Assembly (NCBI GenBank): GCA_963855995.1
Contig: OY979729.1
Coordinates: 9,256,115-9,320,114 of the forward strand
Source: Muricea muricata
Taxonomy: Eukaryota > Cnidaria > Anthozoa > Malacalcyonacea > Plexauridae
DNA length: 64,000 nt
Reading direction: 5' to 3'
Shown here: piece by piece, positions 12,668 to 24,212 of the stretch
Numbering within the stretch: position 1 is the first letter of the stretch
Layout: each line of letters starts with the position of its first letter
The notes under the pieces: generated by a model
The model's database searches: none
The model's input: only the letters and a program-made list of their open reading frames with translations
Told to the model about the DNA's origin: nothing
Position numbers and translations under genes: made by a program

Positions 12668-13621
12668 ATGTCTAGGACAATACCGTCTGCTCTCAGTACT
12701 AATTTTTTCAGAAGATACAAATTAAGGAGCCACGCAATGGAGTTCATTTTCTTTGTGAATCTAATAGTTCTATTGGTTGTGAACATATTGTTCTTTTTCT
12801 CAGGAATACTTTTAAATTCCTTGGTCATAGTCAGTTTCTGGAGATCTGTGCAACTTCGAAAGAAGTTGTGTTATTTCACGATAATGATTTTGTCCTGTTG
12901 CGATTTGCTTGTGGTTTTAACTACTCATCCATTCACGGCTGCTGTCACGATGTTATGGTTGACTGAAAAGATTAACACATACCCCATGTGGCTGGCGATT
13001 TCCCACAAGTCGTTACCAACGTTCATTTCTATTTCTCTAATCGCTCTTATGGTGATGAGTGTTGATCGATATTTGGCGACACATTTTCCAATACTTCATC
13101 GGACATCCGTGACGAAGGGGAAACTTTTAACTCTTTTTACCTTCGTCGTTATTATTCTGATAGCTTTGTCAGCGATCAGTATAAACGACTTGGTCATCCC
13201 TTTTGAAATTTGTCTTCTACTATTTCTTGTTATCGTCATTCCTCCAATGTTGTTTATCAACTACAAATTGTTTACAGTCGCCAGGAAAGGTCGCAAAAAC
13301 AACGGAATATCACCAGAGATAAAAAAATCTTTTTCTCTGAAGAATATATCAAGTAGTTTATTGGTATCCGCTTGCCTAATTTTGCTCTCTATCCCAAGTT
13401 GGGTCTACGTTGTACTGAGACAAAAGTCGGAGCAGACGAAATTTATTTTGGATAATGCAAGTCTTGCAGCACTATGGGCGAACACTGCAATCTCAATGAA
13501 CTCAACATTTAACTGCCTAATTTTTTACTGGAAAAACAAGACTTTGCGCGCCGAGGGAAAGAAAGTTATTAAAAGCATGAAAATATGTCGAACAGCTGGT
13601 TATTCCTCGAGCCAATCCTAG
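12668..13621 (+). CDS. Intronless class A G-protein-coupled receptor, orphan
   Basis: A 317-residue frame with seven hydrophobic segments. An alternative start at 12737 (residue 24) has a stronger context (GCAATGG) and leaves only about five residues before helix 1, so either start is possible. Numbering from 12737: helix 1 about 6-36 with the conserved Asn at 27; helix 2 about 46-70 with Asp56 (SCCDLLVV); helix 3 about 90-112 ending in the G-protein-coupling motif DRY at 110-112; helix 4 about 130-150; helix 5 about 155-178; helix 6 about 205-227; helix 7 about 241-264. Departures from the rhodopsin pattern are no cysteine near the start of helix 3, no CWxP in helix 6 (LSIPSW instead), and NSTFN in place of NPxxY. 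The tail is short and basic. These traits suit lineage-expanded cnidarian receptors. The ligand is unknown. It should sit in the plasma membrane. Confidence 0.85.
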   Translation: MSRTIPSALSTNFFRRYKLRSHAMEFIFFVNLIVLLVVNILFFFSGILLNSLVIVSFWRSVQLRKKLCYFTIMILSCCDLLVVLTTHPFTAAVTMLWLTEKINTYPMWLAISHKSLPTFISISLIALMVMSVDRYLATHFPILHRTSVTKGKLLTLFTFVVIILIALSAISINDLVIPFEICLLLFLVIVIPPMLFINYKLFTVARKGRKNNGISPEIKKSFSLKNISSSLLVSACLILLSIPSWVYVVLRQKSEQTKFILDNASLAALWANTAISMNSTFNCLIFYWKNKTLRAEGKKVIKSMKICRTAGYSSSQS

Positions 13622-14012
13622 TTCGATTACTTCGATAGGCCATGCCGAACAAAGGGAAAATGTATATGTATCGTAGATACCATTTTCAACATGTGATGAC
13701 TGTGTAGTATACAATCATAGCTGGGCTTCCCTGGCGTCTGACTCTAGAACCTAGACGCTTAATGAAGATGGCAGCAGCTGTTTAATGTTAGACAACTAAA
13801 TTATTCTAGAACAGATTAATAATCTAGTGTTAAGTTGATTTAGTTTATAATTTCTCTCCTGTGCTAAAATTAGATCACTAATGGCCCAAACCTCACGATC
13901 TATACGGTATAGATCAAATACGGCCTTCACTTAATACTCTATATAAAACAGTTTAGTACTAACGGAATTTATAAAGTTAGATGAGAAACAAAGCATAGGA
14001 AAAGACAGTCAT

Positions 14013-14356
14013 AACTGGCTGTCTGTTGTCGGATTATATAAACTATAGACTCAGTGATGAAGACAGCTGCCGTACAAAGCCTTTATATAGCTATTTCAAT
14101 AAAGGTTGTCCTTTTAAAAGCGTAAACTGTAGACTATGAGCGCGGAAGGGATGACGAGTTATTGCTTATTTTCACCTTCAAACTCGAAATTATTTCTGTG
14201 AAATAGCATCAAAGAATATAGGAAACTTATGACGGCAAATTTACTTGCTACAATAATGGAAATCAGGCCTAAATGAACAAGGATCCATCATCCTTTGCGC
14301 GCTGATAGTTCAAAGTTTACGCTTTTAAAAAGACAACCTGAATTGAAATAGCTGTA
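14013..14356. repeat. GPCR 3' flank followed by MITE, family 4
   Basis: 14013-14080 matches the flank of the GPCR relic (12181-12250). From about 14088 to 14356 the ends AGGTTGTCCTTTTAAAAGCG and TTTACGCTTTTAAAAAGACA are inverted repeats, followed by matching GCGCG motifs. A second copy is at 39563-39864. Confidence 0.65.
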
Positions 14357-14513
14357 TAATAGGCCGCAACAAGTGAACTGCATTAAGGTGCCAGCAGGTT
14401 GCACCGATGAGTGGCCCTCCTGCCATTACCTATTCTGTGATATAAAGTTGAGTTTCAAGGATAATCTTTGTATCTGCGAATGCAGATATACAGGTATGAC
14501 TAAGACAATAATG

Positions 14514-14855
14514 TATACACGATACCGGTACGAAAAAGTGCCGTCTAATTTCCAGTCCGTTTTGTATTGTTTACACGATACCTGCTCAATTTACATTGAG
14601 TGCGATTTCAACGGGTGTTCACACGATTTTAAATCAAATTCGCCAATTTAACTATTGAATTTGAGTATGAATTTGGTGCCAGAATGTAATTAGAAAGCTC
14701 GGAACTAAAGCGATATCAAAAAGTGCAGTTTACGGTGTCCACGCGATAACGCAAAGCGTTACGTTTTCATCTCATCCCGTTTACAACCCCAAATTGTCTT
14801 GTGATGGTAAAAGTGACGGATCGTATACAATTTCGTACCGGTATCGTGTGAACAG
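14514..14855. repeat. Degenerate foldback with ACGATACCGGTACGA termini
   Basis: CACGATACCGGTACGAAA at 14518 is matched in inverse orientation by TTTCGTACCGGTATCGTGTG near 14833-14852. The cysteine-containing reading frame at 14373-14651 lies largely inside it and is not treated as a gene. Confidence 0.5.
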
Positions 14856-14915
14856 AAAGCGGAAAGGCAACTCTTTCATGCCGATTTCGCCCCGTACCAG
14901 CATCATGTGCACATG

Positions 14916-16480
14916 GTCGAAAAGAAAAGTCAGCAAGAGCTATCTAGGAGAGTTATGTCGGAACCACGCCTAAACCAAGCCCAGTGTTCTCAATGACCAC
15001 ACCCAATTTCTAAACTCTCCAGAAGTTTTCTTGGACTAACATGAAAGAGTTATTTTTGACATAACCTTCTCTAGTAAATATTTATGAAGATGTTGGAGAG
15101 TTATCATTGTTTTGTGACTCAAAGTCGCGTTCACGATTCTGGCAATATAGAGAGTCTGTCAGCCGTTTTGAGAAACCTCTTTTTTCAAAGCTTGCGTGTA
15201 TGTAACGGAATCGTGAACGCTATTTATAAAGCTTTGTTCGTAAATGTCGTCAAGAGAGAGTCAAGCCATAGCTCTCTAATGTTAGTTCACGGAAACGATG
15301 GGAGAGTTAGAAATTGGGAAATGTGGACTTGTCATGGGCATAGCTCTCTGAAATCATAACTCTACGAGACGACTCTCCGCTTCAGAAATCTCCTCAGCCG
15401 GTCTACAGCTTCTATAAAGCTTACTGCCGGGTAAATACCAATGATCAGGCTTTGTGACTGAACTTTTAAACAAAAATCATCCTTTTAAATATATTCGAGG
15501 CGAAACCAGGATTGTTCATACTAAGTTTACAGACCAGAGAGCGTCTACAAACTTAACAATAATCATCCCTGTTTGTGATTCGTTCTTTAAAAAACCAATT
15601 TCTATAGTTTATTGTCTTTCATTGATATAACCAACCACTCACAAAGCCTGTTAATATAGGATAGTGGCAACCCTTACTGTCCTACGCAAGGCTCTCGCAG
15701 GCTAACGACGTGATTTCTTACCCGAGGCTAGTTGTTAAGAAAACAGTTCGCTTGAACCTTAGGTTAACATGAGATATTGAAAAAAATTATCTAGCTGCTT
15801 GTTTAGAAGCTTGGAAATATTTCTTCAGCAATCCTGTCTTGAAGAGCATTAGTTTTGGCTACGGCAGTTAAAAAAATAGACATGTAATACCAGATCTGGT
15901 CACACTGCCTCACCTCATCCCCTCAAAAACACAGTACCCCCCCCCCCCCTTCTGTACCTGCCCAAAATGAAAAGCATATTTAGAATGGCTCCTCCATATA
16001 AATACAAAAAGCAGGCCAAACTTTAATCAAACCATATATAAAAATAGTCTACATCAAAACCCTCTCAAAAATACAAAATTACATGTACAAAATTATGCCA
16101 TGTCCAAAAATATACCATGTCCATAAATATAAAAAACTTATAGAATCAAATAATTACACATACCCAATACAAAATGAGAACATGCTTCTACAAAATTACT
16201 TGAAAATTTACATGCTTCATTTGTCACATATGATTTTTATCTCATATTTCATTTATTTAGTGTGAGTGCAAATCATACTTTGACAAACAATGCCATGTAA
16301 AAATGCCAAAAATGCATCTATTTTTACTGTATTAGGTCCTTCTTAAAAATCAACATTTTCATAAGGGTTTAAATCTTTACACCAAATATTTCACTATCTG
16401 CATGCAAATCAGCTGAACAAGCCCATTGTCATGGTACCACACATCTTACTGACAAAAGGGCCTTCATTTAAAAGCAGTGA
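14916..16480. other. No gene recognised
   Basis: Contains an inverted pair GCGTTCACGATT (15128) / AATCGTGAACGC (about 15210), several AGAGTTAT / AGCTCTC words, a poly-C run near 15937-15950 and very AT-rich DNA from 15960 on. Confidence 0.4.
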
Positions 16481-16650
16481 TGGATCTAGACTCTTAATTG
16501 CAAGGGGTTCATATATTAATATATTCAGGTTCTGTCTGACTAATTTCTGTTCATATAAGGTTGATTTCAAACAAAATTAGTTGGGCAGAACCTGAATATA
16601 TGAATACCACCCCCCCCCCCCCCCGCAATTAATGTCCTAGATCCATGTAT
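16481..16650. repeat. Foldback element, family 5
   Basis: GGATCTAGACTCTTAATTGC and the arm CATATATTAATATATTCAGG are complementary to CCTGAATATATGAATA and GCAATTAATGTCCTAGATCC. A poly-C tract (about 16608-16624) lies in the right arm. A diverged relative is at 36545-36730, and a terminus-like fragment is near 58800-58870. Confidence 0.7.
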
Positions 16651-17143
16651 GCTTAAAAGTGAACATAAGAGATATTTGTATCTATCTGGTGTTGAAATAT
16701 CCCAAATTTGAATGTAAGTTATTGCACCCGTTAGTAACTGCTTGAAAATGTTGACCTAAACCAAACGTCTTTCCAAAATGTTTATCTTACAACAAAATAC
16801 TTTGCTAACTTTACCATCAATATTAGAGTTATTGTTCATTAACTGACTTCAACTAAACAGTACTTATATGAGAACAGATTGAACTACATTTCTAGTCCAT
16901 ATTTGGTTAAGACGCACTCAATACAACATGTAAATTATTCCCCATAATTATTTTTCATACAATGAAATCACGTAATAAACACATACCACTTGCCAGTTGC
17001 GAGAAGGGAGTCTTCACCACAGCAAAACATAATATCAACATATTCGTAACAGTTCAATGTATTAATTAACACAATGTTCCACAAATTTAAACACACTCAA
17101 ATCATGCCCAAAATTGTCCACTGCATGCTTGAACACAATATTA

Positions 17144-19447
17144 TTAATCAAATGCAGGCACGTCAACACCAATGACAGGCTTGATGTCTTCTGGCTCAGT
17201 TTCCGCACCCCATGGTTCGGAACGTGATGGTTTCATTATAGTGGTTTGTACATTCGTCATGGTACTTGGTAAAAGTATATGTCTTTGTGGTTCTGCATGG
17301 TAACCATTGGTGGTGAATGGTGGAATTGTACCTGGTATGTCATACTTGATAATTTCACCATACATATTGGGTGATTGGTAGGTTGGGTTGCTAGCCAGAA
17401 TATAAGTATTGGTTTTATGGTGGATTCTACCTTCTGGACTATTTGTTCTGGGTATATGACTAGATTGTTTTCCATGGATATAAGTGGTGCTTGGGGGGTA
17501 ATCATCTGGTAAACTAATGCTGCTGTTATTATTGATATCCATTTGAGGTAGGTTTCTGGCAGGGGGGTTAATGTCACCATTGATCACCATGCCGGTTGAT
17601 GGTGGCGGTTGTTGCTGATCAGTTGGTAAATGGTGTTTGAATTTGGATGATGCAGGTATAGCTGCTGGGGCAGGGTTCGGTTTGCTAACGGTTGTGGTGT
17701 GTGAATGCGAGGTGGCACCACTGGTGGTATTTTCGTTGGTGGGTGATGGAAAATTCATGGTGGATACTGTCAATGGGCTGGTAGTGAGGACTGGGTTGGT
17801 GAAAACCATTGTTGGCAGTTTTGCAATACTCTTGGTTGAGGTATATTGATAGGAAGCTGATGGTAGTGGGTGATGCTGCATGGTGGCTGAATGGTGGTAT
17901 ACTGTTGTTGGTAGGTTCGGAACCAAGGTTGCATTTGACATGGTGGAAAGTGAATTATGTCCATTATTATCTGTGTAACTGGGGTAGATGTTGTTGGCAG
18001 TTGCCATGGTAACATCACATGGTCCTGAAAATAACTGATGACCATTATCCAAGGTAGGGTTTGATGTTTCTGGGTGGTAATTTGACATTGCTTTGACGAC
18101 AGGTGTGTCAACTGAGGAATCATTAGGTTCACTATTGCTGGAAGTATCATTCATCATCTGTACTGCCACTGGAAGCACTGAAATCTTACCATCCTTGTCA
18201 CATCTCACCACCATAGAAATTTGGGTATTTGGTACCATTGTTGCCTCAAAGTTACCATTTATATCAACATTTTTACTAGTTTTATTACAATAGAGTTCAT
18301 TACTTAGTTCTGCAGTTGAACTTGTTGGACCATTTTCCATGAAAAAGCCATTTGTTGTTGAAATTTGACTCGAATCCAAGGGGTTTTCCCCGACATACGG
18401 ACTGTACGAGTTTTCATCCATGCACGAGTTTTCCACCCCGTAGGTATCAATAACCGGTCGGGTTTCGACCCTGGGTATATCTACCGGTGGTGTAGGTACG
18501 TAGATACACTTGCGCGGGAACATACTTCCCATCGGAATTTCCTCCCCCTGCGGCGCGGGGAAGCACGATTTGACCTTGCGTTCATGACGCCGTAGACTAC
18601 TACTAGACGCGAATTTCATGCCACAAATTTGGCAAGCGAAAGGTTTCAGTCCCGTATGAGTTCTCATGTGTTCAGTCAAACTTCCGCGCTGGCTAAACGA
18701 CTTTAAACACGTCTCACACTGGTACGGACGCTCGCCACTGTGTGTGCGACTATGCTTGTGTAGTTGATCACGAAAGCTAAACCGGCGATCACAGTCCGTG
18801 CAAGCGTACGGCTTCTCATGCGTTTGCAAGTGCTTGTTCAGTATAGTTTCTCTTGCGAAACACTTGCCACATTCGGGACATTTGTACGGTCGCTCGACGG
18901 CGTGTACTCGGGCTTGGTGTAGCGAGCACCGCCAGTAGTAGCCAAAAACCTTGCCACATTCCGGGCAGGGGAAATGGCCTTTACGTTTGTTTTTTAATCG
19001 CTTTTCCCCATTGCCTACGTGAATATCGTCCATGTGTTGCCTCAGACTTTGAGCATAGCTGTAGCTTTTGCCACAAGACGGGCAAACATAGGCCTTCTCT
19101 CCCGAATGGACCGTCATATGTTTCTTCATGTTTGACGGATCGCTGCATGTCTTGCCGCACACCTCGCACTCGTATATATAATCCTTGTTGTGAATTCGCT
19201 GGTGTTTCTTCAAATTCGACGAACACGTAAAACGTTTGTCGCAGACAGTACACAGATATGGCTTCTCTCCGCTGTGAGTTAAAAGATGAATTTTTAAACC
19301 GGACAAAGTCATATTGCTTTTGTGACAAATATGACAATCGTGCCCGTTCGTGTTGGTGCCTTTACCTTTTCGTTTTGATTTCGTCTCGGGCTTCGTGGTG
19401 GCAATTCCATTCTCGTTAAATTCCATTGATCTGGTAGCCCTAGGCAT
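17144..19447 (-). CDS. Nine-finger C2H2 zinc-finger protein
   Basis: Probably a nuclear DNA-binding regulator, since tandem C2H2 fingers usually read DNA. The open frame extends upstream to a TTG, but the first ATG in frame is at 19447, giving 767 residues in one exon. Fingers in that numbering: 38-58, 66-86, 94-114, 122-143, 161-182, 190-210, 216-236, 244-264 and 272-295. The last ends H-x6-C rather than H-x3-5-H. Linkers of the HSGEKPY / HTGLKPF type separate most fingers, and a 17-residue basic insert divides fingers 4 and 5. A basic stretch (KSKRKGKG) before finger 1 may be a nuclear signal. The remaining roughly 470 residues are Ser/Thr/Pro/Asn-rich with no domain I can name. Bases 18360-19480 are CpG-rich and 17150-18360 CpG-poor. 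An upstream non-coding exon cannot be excluded. Orthology to a named vertebrate ZNF is not established. Confidence 0.85.
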   Translation of the reverse strand: MPRATRSMEFNENGIATTKPETKSKRKGKGTNTNGHDCHICHKSNMTLSGLKIHLLTHSGEKPYLCTVCDKRFTCSSNLKKHQRIHNKDYIYECEVCGKTCSDPSNMKKHMTVHSGEKAYVCPSCGKSYSYAQSLRQHMDDIHVGNGEKRLKNKRKGHFPCPECGKVFGYYWRCSLHQARVHAVERPYKCPECGKCFARETILNKHLQTHEKPYACTDCDRRFSFRDQLHKHSRTHSGERPYQCETCLKSFSQRGSLTEHMRTHTGLKPFACQICGMKFASSSSLRRHERKVKSCFPAPQGEEIPMGSMFPRKCIYVPTPPVDIPRVETRPVIDTYGVENSCMDENSYSPYVGENPLDSSQISTTNGFFMENGPTSSTAELSNELYCNKTSKNVDINGNFEATMVPNTQISMVVRCDKDGKISVLPVAVQMMNDTSSNSEPNDSSVDTPVVKAMSNYHPETSNPTLDNGHQLFSGPCDVTMATANNIYPSYTDNNGHNSLSTMSNATLVPNLPTTVYHHSATMQHHPLPSASYQYTSTKSIAKLPTMVFTNPVLTTSPLTVSTMNFPSPTNENTTSGATSHSHTTTVSKPNPAPAAIPASSKFKHHLPTDQQQPPPSTGMVINGDINPPARNLPQMDINNNSSISLPDDYPPSTTYIHGKQSSHIPRTNSPEGRIHHKTNTYILASNPTYQSPNMYGEIIKYDIPGTIPPFTTNGYHAEPQRHILLPSTMTNVQTTIMKPSRSEPWGAETEPEDIKPVIGVDVPAFD

Positions 19448-21772
19448 AACGTGGGATATTCGAAGTAAAGCTCGACGATGTTCCAAGTATCAGGCACTCT
19501 GTCTAAATAGATCAATAGGCAAAGCTGTCATTTGCTGTGTGCTAGTCAGCTCAAAGGGTTAGTGGTGCGAATAATGATATGCAAAATGCCTTGCATAACT
19601 ATGGCCATTACGACTGATTTGACTAGATTTACGACTTTCGAACAATATCGGCTCTTAGGAACGAAATTTTCCCTCCAACAAAGCCAGGATATCAGACTTT
19701 ACAGTTTAGTAGTCGGCACTCCTTTTCAACTCAACAAGCGAATGTTTTTTTGACTCGCTCGCAATTGGTCGAGTTCGATTCGCATGCGAAACTCCCGGCC
19801 CAGCAGGAGGTTCGTGAAGTTGCTAAGATTACACAATAAAGGTTTACTGTTGTGTAATGTAGTGTGGTTTTGCTTTGAAACTGCTTGTTTCGATCGGGTT
19901 TTATGAAGCTATGTAATACAACCGTAGTTTACGAAAGTTTACTTATAATAAATCAAAGGATAAACCGAAAGACATATGCTGAAAAGCGTGTCTGCCTCGA
20001 GTCTTTGTGGGTTTCAGATTGCAGTTAATTTGCATCGTGTTACACAGTAGGGGTCGCCATCTCACTCACCATCTATTCAGGCATGCCACTGTCCATGCAA
20101 ATTTCGAGTCTATTGTCTACATTGTTATACATGGAAATCAAATAAGTGAGCATTCTATTATTCACCGTTTTATGTTTTTTATTGAATATAAGATAAAATT
20201 TTCAAAGCAACTTACATTGATAAAAATAAATCCCTCATATTGACCTTGTCACTCATCTCAATTGACTCAGCGCTTCCCATGCATTCGATTGCCAAGCATG
20301 CAATTTCGACAGACGTAGTTTCAAAGACTGAACTCTTTATCATTCCGGCCAGGACTGCGTTAGGATGTGGTGGAGGCACCCTTATAATCGGCTTGTCTGC
20401 TGCTGGGGAGGGGGGCTTTAACTCGCTTAACTCAAATTATTGCAATCTTATCTCGAAGTAGTATGAAGATACCCTATAAGGGACCTCACATCATTCAACC
20501 TAAATATCAATATTGTGGTTTGACCCCTGTTTAAGATGTGTGCGTCACAAGCTTTGTAAATACTGTGATTTGCCAAATAAACAGATGTGGCTATGTCGTG
20601 TGGTGTCAGAAAAACATTACTCTGTTTGTCCTGTTTCACTTTACGCATAAAATGTGCGGGTTGTCAGTAGTAGACAGATTAAAAAGTAGCCAGCATTATG
20701 CCTCGCAGCAGATCTGTGTGGGGATTTACAATGGAATCCCCATGCAGGTCTGCCGCTCATATTTTATCTATTACGTAATAATTATTTAACACAGCAATTT
20801 AGCAATTAAAACGCATCATTTTTAGATGCAGTTCAAATGTATTATGCAACTTTAGGACTCATTTGCTAAATACTGTTTATCTCAAATCAAAAGAACGGTA
20901 AGAATTATCCCAAAGATATTTGTTTGTCTTTCGAAAACTTAAACGGGGTCGATCAACAACGTGGCAATTAATAGCTTCAAACAGATAACAATCGACATAA
21001 TATGTGTAATCTAAATAAACTGGCCAGTAATAATGAATATATTTCGCAATGACAATTGTTATATACCTGTCGTTACGATAACAATATGATAGATTAAAAA
21101 ATGTAGCATTACATATATTGTTTGTACATAGTTAAAAAACACCAAATTTAATTTTCAGCGATGCCTGGATGGACTCGATACCTTTTATAAACACATGATC
21201 AAATATTGATTTCATGAACGATAGTTCGATGGTGAAACATAATTTAGATTGCAAGTAATAGTATATAGAAGTGCTGGTTGAAATTGTCAGTCCATAAATA
21301 AATTTATTAATTGCATCTATTAATTCTTTCATCTATTTCAAAGGCTAGCAAGACTTTCGTAATTAAAGTGGTGCATTAATAGAAAATAATAACACAAGTC
21401 TTCCTGACGAAAAGTCAATGTTCTGGTCATAATATCTCGAACTAAATTTAGATAATCTTTAAAGCTTCGACTGCACTGCAGACTCTGGGAATGCTATTTC
21501 CAGGTAATACTAATAATCAATGTTTTTTAACGTGGGCAATACAATGGCAATGCCTTGCAATCTCAACTATGTGGGATTACGTGCACAGCAAGAGCAATTT
21601 TAATTTTTCTTCAAAAAGTTTTTTCTCCATGTTGACAAAAATTGCCAATTTTTCTTCGATAACGGACTTGCATAAGCTAAAGCTCTTCGCGTTAGCTTTT
21701 TTTACCGAAAAAAGAAAATTCTTCATACATATGCGACCGCCATGTTTTCCTGACCTTGGGCATATATATATA
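19448..21772. other. Upstream flank of the zinc-finger gene; nothing else recognised
   Basis: CpG density stays raised to about 19800, consistent with a promoter or 5' region for the minus-strand gene. Beyond that are AT-rich sequence and reading frames without recognisable domains (for example 20240-20461). Confidence 0.35.
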
Positions 21773-22577
21773 CAGGGTGTATTAAAAAAAACGGAGTCCA
21801 TGTTTTGTGTTTAATTATTTCTAAATTACTGAAGCTTATAGAACAATTTTGGACTTGTTTTAAACCACGTTCTTTTCTCTTTCGAACAAGCCGTAATTCG
21901 TATTTTTACTCCGCGTAACGTACGTGCCATGACAAATTTAGTAAAAGCTATCAATTTGAGATGCCCTCCAATTATGCAAATTCACTATGTCTTTCATGGT
22001 CGCCAGTTAAATTTTTAATTTTTTCGCTTATTACATAAATGGTATTTGTGTTAAACTTAATAAAACTTGTTATAAAGCTTTACAGAAGATAACGGACCGT
22101 TTACATCAACAAAAACCTTAGATTTATGCCAAAATAATGATCGAAATTAGCGTTTTGTTTATCCGCGCGTGCACAATGTTGTCGAAATTGCATAATGTTA
22201 AGATTCATGAAGTCGACACAAGCTTGAACTATCCGTTCGTAGTGCACGTTAACGGTCCGTTATCTTCTGTAAAGCTTTATAACAAGTTTTTTTAAGTTTA
22301 ACAGAAATACCATTTATGTAATAAGCGAAAAAATTAAGAATTTAACTGGCGACCATGAAAGACATAGTGAATTTGCATAATTGGAGGGCGTCTCAAATCG
22401 ATAGCTTTTACTAAATTTGTCATAGCACGTACGTTACGCGGAGTAAAAATACGAATTACGGCTTGTTCGAAAGAGAAAGAACGTGGTTCAAAACAAGTCC
22501 AAAATTGTTCTATTAGCTCCAGTAATTTAGAAATAATTTGACACAAAACATGGACTCCGTTTTTTTGATACACCCTG
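21773..22577. mobile_element. Mariner/Tc1-like non-autonomous foldback (805 bp)
   Basis: The ends CAGGGTGTATTAAAAAAAAC and GTTTTTTTGATACACCCTG are inverted and flanked by TA on both sides (21771-21772 and 22578-22579), the target-site signature of Tc1/mariner elements. The inverted repeats are about 330 bp long (21773-22102 and 22250-22577) around a loop of about 150 bp. There is no transposase. A lone end with the same ACACCCTGTA motif sits in RAB24 intron 4 near 29223. Confidence 0.8.
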
Positions 22578-23978
22578 TATATCTATATACGGACCAACTA
22601 CCAATAACCATTAAAAAATATCGACAGAAAACGTGTTCACACTTCATACACGAGAAACTAAACTCCTTGTCGAGCAAATATTGCCCGCCTGTACGATCCG
22701 TCTTATTTTAATCGCCACCCACATGCTAACCCCTTTTATTTCACCATGACCATGACGTGTTTAATAAGTTAACTTTACTAATAATATGCTTGCTAGAATA
22801 AAATCTCGAACGAGCTGATACTGTGACAGGTATTGGTTTTCTCCCAATAACTGAGTGATAGTTCAAAACTTAGAAAAAGCTATGAAGACACACTTTACAA
22901 AGGGCAGAGCAAAAGCGTAATCGGCATTGACTACCGAGTTTCTAACTGAATAACATTTGAAATATTTAAGGCTGATTTCAGACGTCGCATTTCCGTCGAA
23001 TTCTATGATTCGTCGAATTTAAAATAACCATATCTTACTGGTTGGAAATTTGAAGCAAAAACCAAGCCTAAAACTATAACTCTGGTTTCAACATATTGCC
23101 TCGGAACAATTATGCGGAATTGCGACGTCAAAACAGGCCTACGAAAACTAATGGACAGTTGGACTATCACATTCAACTTACTTTTCACAAACTTATCTCG
23201 AAACTCTGTCGATCAGTGTAATAGAAACTTGTTCGGAATTCGGATAGACTTCAGCTATAGGGTTCACTTTTAACATAAATTTGCCACGAATAGTTTTTTA
23301 ACCATTCCACTCCACAATTGCCGCAGGAATGATGCCGAGGTATTATTTTGAATAAAGAATTTTAAAACAAGTATTTGTTAAGACGCAATGTTGCATGCCT
23401 AGGACTTTGCATAATGGCTTGATTTTCAATCACGTACAATTTAAGTCGGGCCGAATTGCGTTCCTGCATTAGGTATGGTTTTAAAATGGATGCCTAACCA
23501 AATCAATGTTACAAAACTCATTTTTAACTCATTTTTCCTCTATTGTTTTATCCACACAAAAATATATATACCTACAGATTATACTGCATTCTCACAATGC
23601 CTCATAAAAACAGCAGGAGGTTCCGCTAGGCTCTGTCAGTGTCCAAATTTAATGATACATTTGTTGCGGCTCTTGCCTTCAAACACGCGATTAATAAAGT
23701 GCCAATCTCATATTTACCAATGCAAAACGAGAACAATGGCGTCGCTTTTCCATTTTAGTCCACAGCGAAAGGGAAGTCTATTTAATTGAACTCTACCTCA
23801 AGCATCGCAATTTCAGTATTCAGGAAGTAGTATTCAATTCTTGCAGTATAAATAAACATACATACGTAATGTACTATTCACATGCCTAATTGCATCTACC
23901 ACTCTATACCGACAGCTATAAGATCTAGTTTCCAATTAGAGTGAACGATAATTTGGCCGCCATCTTTAAAGCCAAATT
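22578..23978. other. No gene recognised
   Basis: Mixed-composition DNA. The reading frame at 23475-23789 shows no domain, and neither strand gives a supported exon chain. Confidence 0.35.
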
Positions 23979-24176
23979 TAAGACTGCCATTGATAACCAG
24001 GAGCCAGAAAATTCACGCATTTTCACCCCCTATTTTCAACTCTAGAGCAGCGTTCTTTTAACGCTGTTTTATTAAGTCTATATATGATATTTGAAAGGGT
24101 GCTATTTTCCGATTAAAGACAGCGTTTGGAAATGGGTGACTTTTGTGGCTCCTGCCTCCAGGTAATCAATGGCCGG
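23979..24176. repeat. Foldback element
   Basis: GCCATTGATAACCAGGAGCCA at the left is complementary to the right (GGCTCCTGCCTCCAGGTAATCAATGGC). The inner AAAATTCACGCATTTTC pairs with AAATGGGTGACTTTT. Confidence 0.65.
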
Positions 24177-24212
24177 CCATCAGTTATATAGAGTTCACTG
24201 TGAATATACCAA

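Noticed and set aside
14373..14651. 92-residue cysteine-containing reading frame
   Set aside because: It overlaps a degenerate foldback (ACGATACCGGTACGA termini) and has no signal peptide, splice support or family-like spacing of cysteines.
19485..19487. Start of the zinc-finger protein at the extreme end of the open frame
   Set aside because: That codon is TTG. The first in-frame ATG is at 19447.
17257..19515. Many overlapping frames on both strands across the zinc-finger gene
   Set aside because: Shadows of the 767-residue frame, because codon bias and the tandem finger repeats keep other frames open.
23475..23789. 104-residue plus-strand reading frame
   Set aside because: No domain, no splice partners, and hydrophobic and cysteine content explained by AT-rich composition.
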